From NCBI RefSeq assembly GCF_001542815.1, contig NZ_CP006992.1, positions 4,655,501-4,719,500 on the forward strand: a stretch of 64,000 nucleotides of DNA. Reading direction: 5' to 3'. The DNA comes from Methylobacterium sp. AMS5 (GTDB taxonomy: Bacteria; Pseudomonadota; Alphaproteobacteria; Rhizobiales; Beijerinckiaceae). The position numbers and the translations under genes were made by a program. Numbering within the stretch: position 1 is the first letter of the stretch; each line of letters opens with the position of its first letter. Positions 61,784 through 64,000 of the stretch are shown here, piece by piece. The notes below the pieces were generated by a model. That model was not told the DNA's origin, did not search any database, and saw nothing but the letters and a program-made list of their open reading frames with translations.

Positions 61784-64000
61784 GACTGCGCGCTCCGCTT
61801 CAGAACGAAATCAGGATCACCGTAGAGGATGTAGTTTGCCCAATCTCCGAACTGCTTGTCCTCGAGCGCCTTGCGGGAGGTTAACAGCGCCTCGCCAAGC
61901 GCCTGCCCGGCGAGCACCCTCTCATAGAATGCCGGCGCGAAGGTTCCGGCCGCTTCGTCGCCGACCGGCCAGTAGGTGCCGATGAAGTTGGCAACTCCGC
62001 CGCGCAGGAACGCCTCAGCGAAGCCAATGTTGCGACGCAGGAGATCGGGAGCGGGCGCAGGCGTCGGGCCGGAGCGTCGGATGCGACCAACCTCGCAGGC
62101 GTTGAAGAAGACGAGGCTCGGGAGGTTGCTGAGGCCTGCGAGGTCGGCTCCGGACAGAACTTCGTGGCCTGCGCAGAGGATGCCGCTGCGGGAGGGTGCG
62201 TTCGGGTCGAAGAAGGCATGGCCAGCGTAGTGGACCACGTCGAACGCCCCAGACTGGAAGCAGTTGAGCAGCTCGCTTCGACGCGCCGCCCGGCCATCGA
62301 AGCGACGTACCTCCGCTTGGCTTTTCTCTTTGAGCAACGTCTCGACGCGATCGCCCTCTCTCCTCGCATTCTCGAGATCCATGGTCGGGTCGACAACAAG
62401 TAGGACCCGGAGCGTTGGCCGCTCCTGACGCTCCTCGAGCCATTTGGCGACGGAAAGGTCGTCCGCCTCGTAGCGGTGGCTGATGCCGCCGCTGAGGGCG
62501 AGAGGGCGGCCGTCTACGTACAGGGTCTCCCAAGGAATGCGCGAGGCCCGCGCATCGTGAACCGCTACGATATGGTCGTCTGGGAACTGGGCGAGCACAG
62601 TCTGGATCGTTTCCGGCAACACGATGTCGGCCAGAGTCTTTCCGAACGCCTCCATGTTGAGACCCAACGGAACGCCTGCGGTTATCGTGGCAAGATGACT
62701 GTCGAGGGTTGCCTCATCAAGCGGCTGCCAGCCCCGATGGATAGCCGCTTTTCGTCCCTTCGTAAGGACAGAGGCAACAATGCCGGGTCGGTCCTGCTCG
62801 TCGTCCATTTGGCGGACCAACAGGTAAATTGCGTCGTTGCCCGGCATCTGCGCGCGAGCAGCCGACTGAATAGACGGGACAGTGGGTAGATCCCGGGTGC
62901 GCAGTGTGACCTGGATACCGTCGAACAGCGTGCCTCCGCACAAGGCGTACAAATCCTGTGTCAGCTGCGCGTAGCGCGCCGGGTCGTTCTCGCAGATGGT
63001 AACCCGGTGGAAGATTTGGTCGTGGTCGGCGTCGAGCAGCCCGCGAACGAAGCCTGAGAGCAGGCGAGCGAGACCGGTCCTGGCGATCATGCCCGAGGCG
63101 CCCCCCATCAACACAGTGGCAAAGTCGCCAACGTTCGCCGTCACGAAGGTGCGGATAAGGTTTTCGCCAACTGTCTCAAGGGTGCTCTCATTGAAGCTGT
63201 CGATCGGCCCGAGCCCGGCGAAAGCGATGAAGTCAGCGCGGACCGGGTGGCGCCCGCTCGGAAGGATAGAGATTTCACCGACATTGCCGTTGAACATCCG
63301 GCGGGCAAGTGTCTGACTGATTCCGCCGTCGAGCAACCGGTCGACGGCGAGCGCTGCCCCGCCGAGCGACACGTTCTTGAACAGGCCAAGCACGTAGGCG
63401 TCAGCATCGACATCAGTGAGGCTGCCCAGAGCCAGCGTCAGGTTGAGCTGACGCTGGCTCTGACGGCTGATGACGAGGCGGTCCGTGAACGCAACCGAGT
63501 CCAGAGCCGCCACCCCATCCCCGGCCGGCACGCCGTCGGGCGGTCCCTCCGCCACGGGGGCGGCGAACCCTGCCAGGAAAGTACGCTCCTCGCGTGTGCT
63601 GAGCCGGCGGCCCCGCACGCCCTCGTAAACGTTGACCCCGAGTTCGCTCTCTCGGACGCTGCGTGCGGGGCCGCTCCGGCGGGCAACGTAGTCCGAGCTC
63701 AGCTCCCTGGTTTCCCCCGTGGCAATCAGGGTTTGTATGGCCCTGGCGACAGCAGCATTATTGGGTAACGCACCGTGCTCCTCTTCGACGTAGTAAATGC
63801 GTTTGGCATCAGCGAGCCTCGCGCAGGTGAGCGGAACCGTGCCATCGCCATCGTTCGTCAAGGTGTATACGAACTCGCTGTCGACAACTTCGGCCCCGAT
63901 CACGGTCTGCTGGTTGACCCCAACTATCTGGATGATGCCGTGTGAGCTCGCCCCGCCCGTCGGCAGCGCCCTCTGCACCTCGCGAGCTTTGCTCAAAAGA
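61780..64000 (-). CDS. CHAT-protease protein with alpha/beta-hydrolase and LAP_N-like parts (N-terminus beyond window)
   Basis: At least 739 residues; the start lies beyond 64,000. Visible order: the end of an alpha/beta hydrolase (TNDGDGTVPLTCARLADAK with catalytic-type Asp; YVEEEHGALPNNAAVARAI with His), as in LCAT/lipase-like proteins; a middle domain (LNLTLALGSLTDVDADAYVL, GLFKNVSLGGAALAVDRLL, FAGLGPIDSFNESTLETVGE) similar to the N-terminal domain of leucyl aminopeptidase; and a C-terminal CHAT caspase-like protease with His in DVVHYAGHAFFD (codon 62218-62220) and Cys in LVFFNACEVGRI (codon 62095-62097), then GGVANFIGTYWPVGDEAA. Its stop overlaps the SIR2 gene start. It probably senses or processes a signal and cleaves a partner, perhaps the SIR2-YEATS protein. 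Confidence 0.85.
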   Translation of the reverse strand, partial: LLSKAREVQRALPTGGASSHGIIQIVGVNQQTVIGAEVVDSEFVYTLTNDGDGTVPLTCARLADAKRIYYVEEEHGALPNNAAVARAIQTLIATGETRELSSDYVARRSGPARSVRESELGVNVYEGVRGRRLSTREERTFLAGFAAPVAEGPPDGVPAGDGVAALDSVAFTDRLVISRQSQRQLNLTLALGSLTDVDADAYVLGLFKNVSLGGAALAVDRLLDGGISQTLARRMFNGNVGEISILPSGRHPVRADFIAFAGLGPIDSFNESTLETVGENLIRTFVTANVGDFATVLMGGASGMIARTGLARLLSGFVRGLLDADHDQIFHRVTICENDPARYAQLTQDLYALCGGTLFDGIQVTLRTRDLPTVPSIQSAARAQMPGNDAIYLLVRQMDDEQDRPGIVASVLTKGRKAAIHRGWQPLDEATLDSHLATITAGVPLGLNMEAFGKTLADIVLPETIQTVLAQFPDDHIVAVHDARASRIPWETLYVDGRPLALSGGISHRYEADDLSVAKWLEERQERPTLRVLLVVDPTMDLENARREGDRVETLLKEKSQAEVRRFDGRAARRSELLNCFQSGAFDVVHYAGHAFFDPNAPSRSGILCAGHEVLSGADLAGLSNLPSLVFFNACEVGRIRRSGPTPAPAPDLLRRNIGFAEAFLRGGVANFIGTYWPVGDEAAGTFAPAFYERVLAGQALGEALLTSRKALEDKQFGDWANYILYGDPDFVLKRSAQS

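Larger units (their letters stand above)
32601..64000. mobile_element. Putative genomic island / accessory region downstream of tRNA-Gln (right end not seen)
   Basis: The region starts at tRNA-Gln and holds an integrase remnant, two further tyrosine-recombinase genes or remnants, IS5 and IS21 elements, two IS630 fragments, an IS3 fragment, several broken genes, an endolysin-like gene and a candidate defence operon. Gene density is lower and composition more variable than in the left half. I found no second copy of the tRNA 3' end inside the window, so the right boundary is unknown and the region may be several nested insertions. Confidence 0.5.

Overview
The window is GC-rich, densely coding DNA of alphaproteobacterial type. 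The gene set (cyoABCD-SURF1, GH15 glucoamylase-like protein, HWE-family kinases, LuxR-type regulators, REP-like palindromes, IS5/IS21/IS630 elements) suggests Methylobacterium/Methylorubrum or a close relative. That genus call is inference from gene content and composition, not from a marker gene.

Positions 1-32,600 look like ordinary chromosome. In order they carry: a PilZ protein; a GH15 glycoside hydrolase; an amino-sugar/peptidoglycan recycling cluster (murQ, a SIS-domain NagB-II-like deaminase, nagA); an EEP-family phosphatase/nuclease, a periplasmic L-asparaginase, a phospholipase-D/cardiolipin-synthase-like protein and a DedA/TVP38 membrane protein; the cytochrome bo3 ubiquinol oxidase operon cyoABCD with SURF1; an MFS transporter; an RND efflux operon with two adaptors and a divergent TetR repressor; a NarL/FixJ-type two-component pair; two tandem LuxR-type regulators, one without its phosphoacceptor Asp; two glycosyltransferases; and tRNA-Gln(CTG).

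From the tRNA-Gln rightwards (32,601 to the end) the window behaves like an accessory region. An integrase remnant and an MBL-hydrolase remnant follow the tRNA directly. Small secreted or unknown genes, signalling proteins (GGDEF-EAL, two HWE kinases, a class III adenylate cyclase), three tyrosine-recombinase genes or remnants, and several IS elements or fragments are mixed together. Insertions have broken several genes. An IS21 element splits an ABC-F gene exactly inside its LSGGQ signature, with a 7-bp target duplication. An IS630 fragment has removed the receiver domain of an OmpR-type regulator but left its histidine kinase. A second, identical 251-bp IS630 fragment lies 20.3 kb away. A metallophosphoesterase survives only as a frameshifted tail.

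The right end holds a multidomain endolysin-like protein (GH108 muramidase, peptidoglycan-binding repeats, M15-type peptidase). The most interesting unit follows it: a two-gene operon on the minus strand in which an alpha/beta-hydrolase/LAP_N-like/CHAT-protease protein (cut by the window edge) is translationally coupled to a SIR2 protein with a C-terminal YEATS-like domain. I read this as a candidate NAD-depleting, protease-linked conflict (anti-phage) system.
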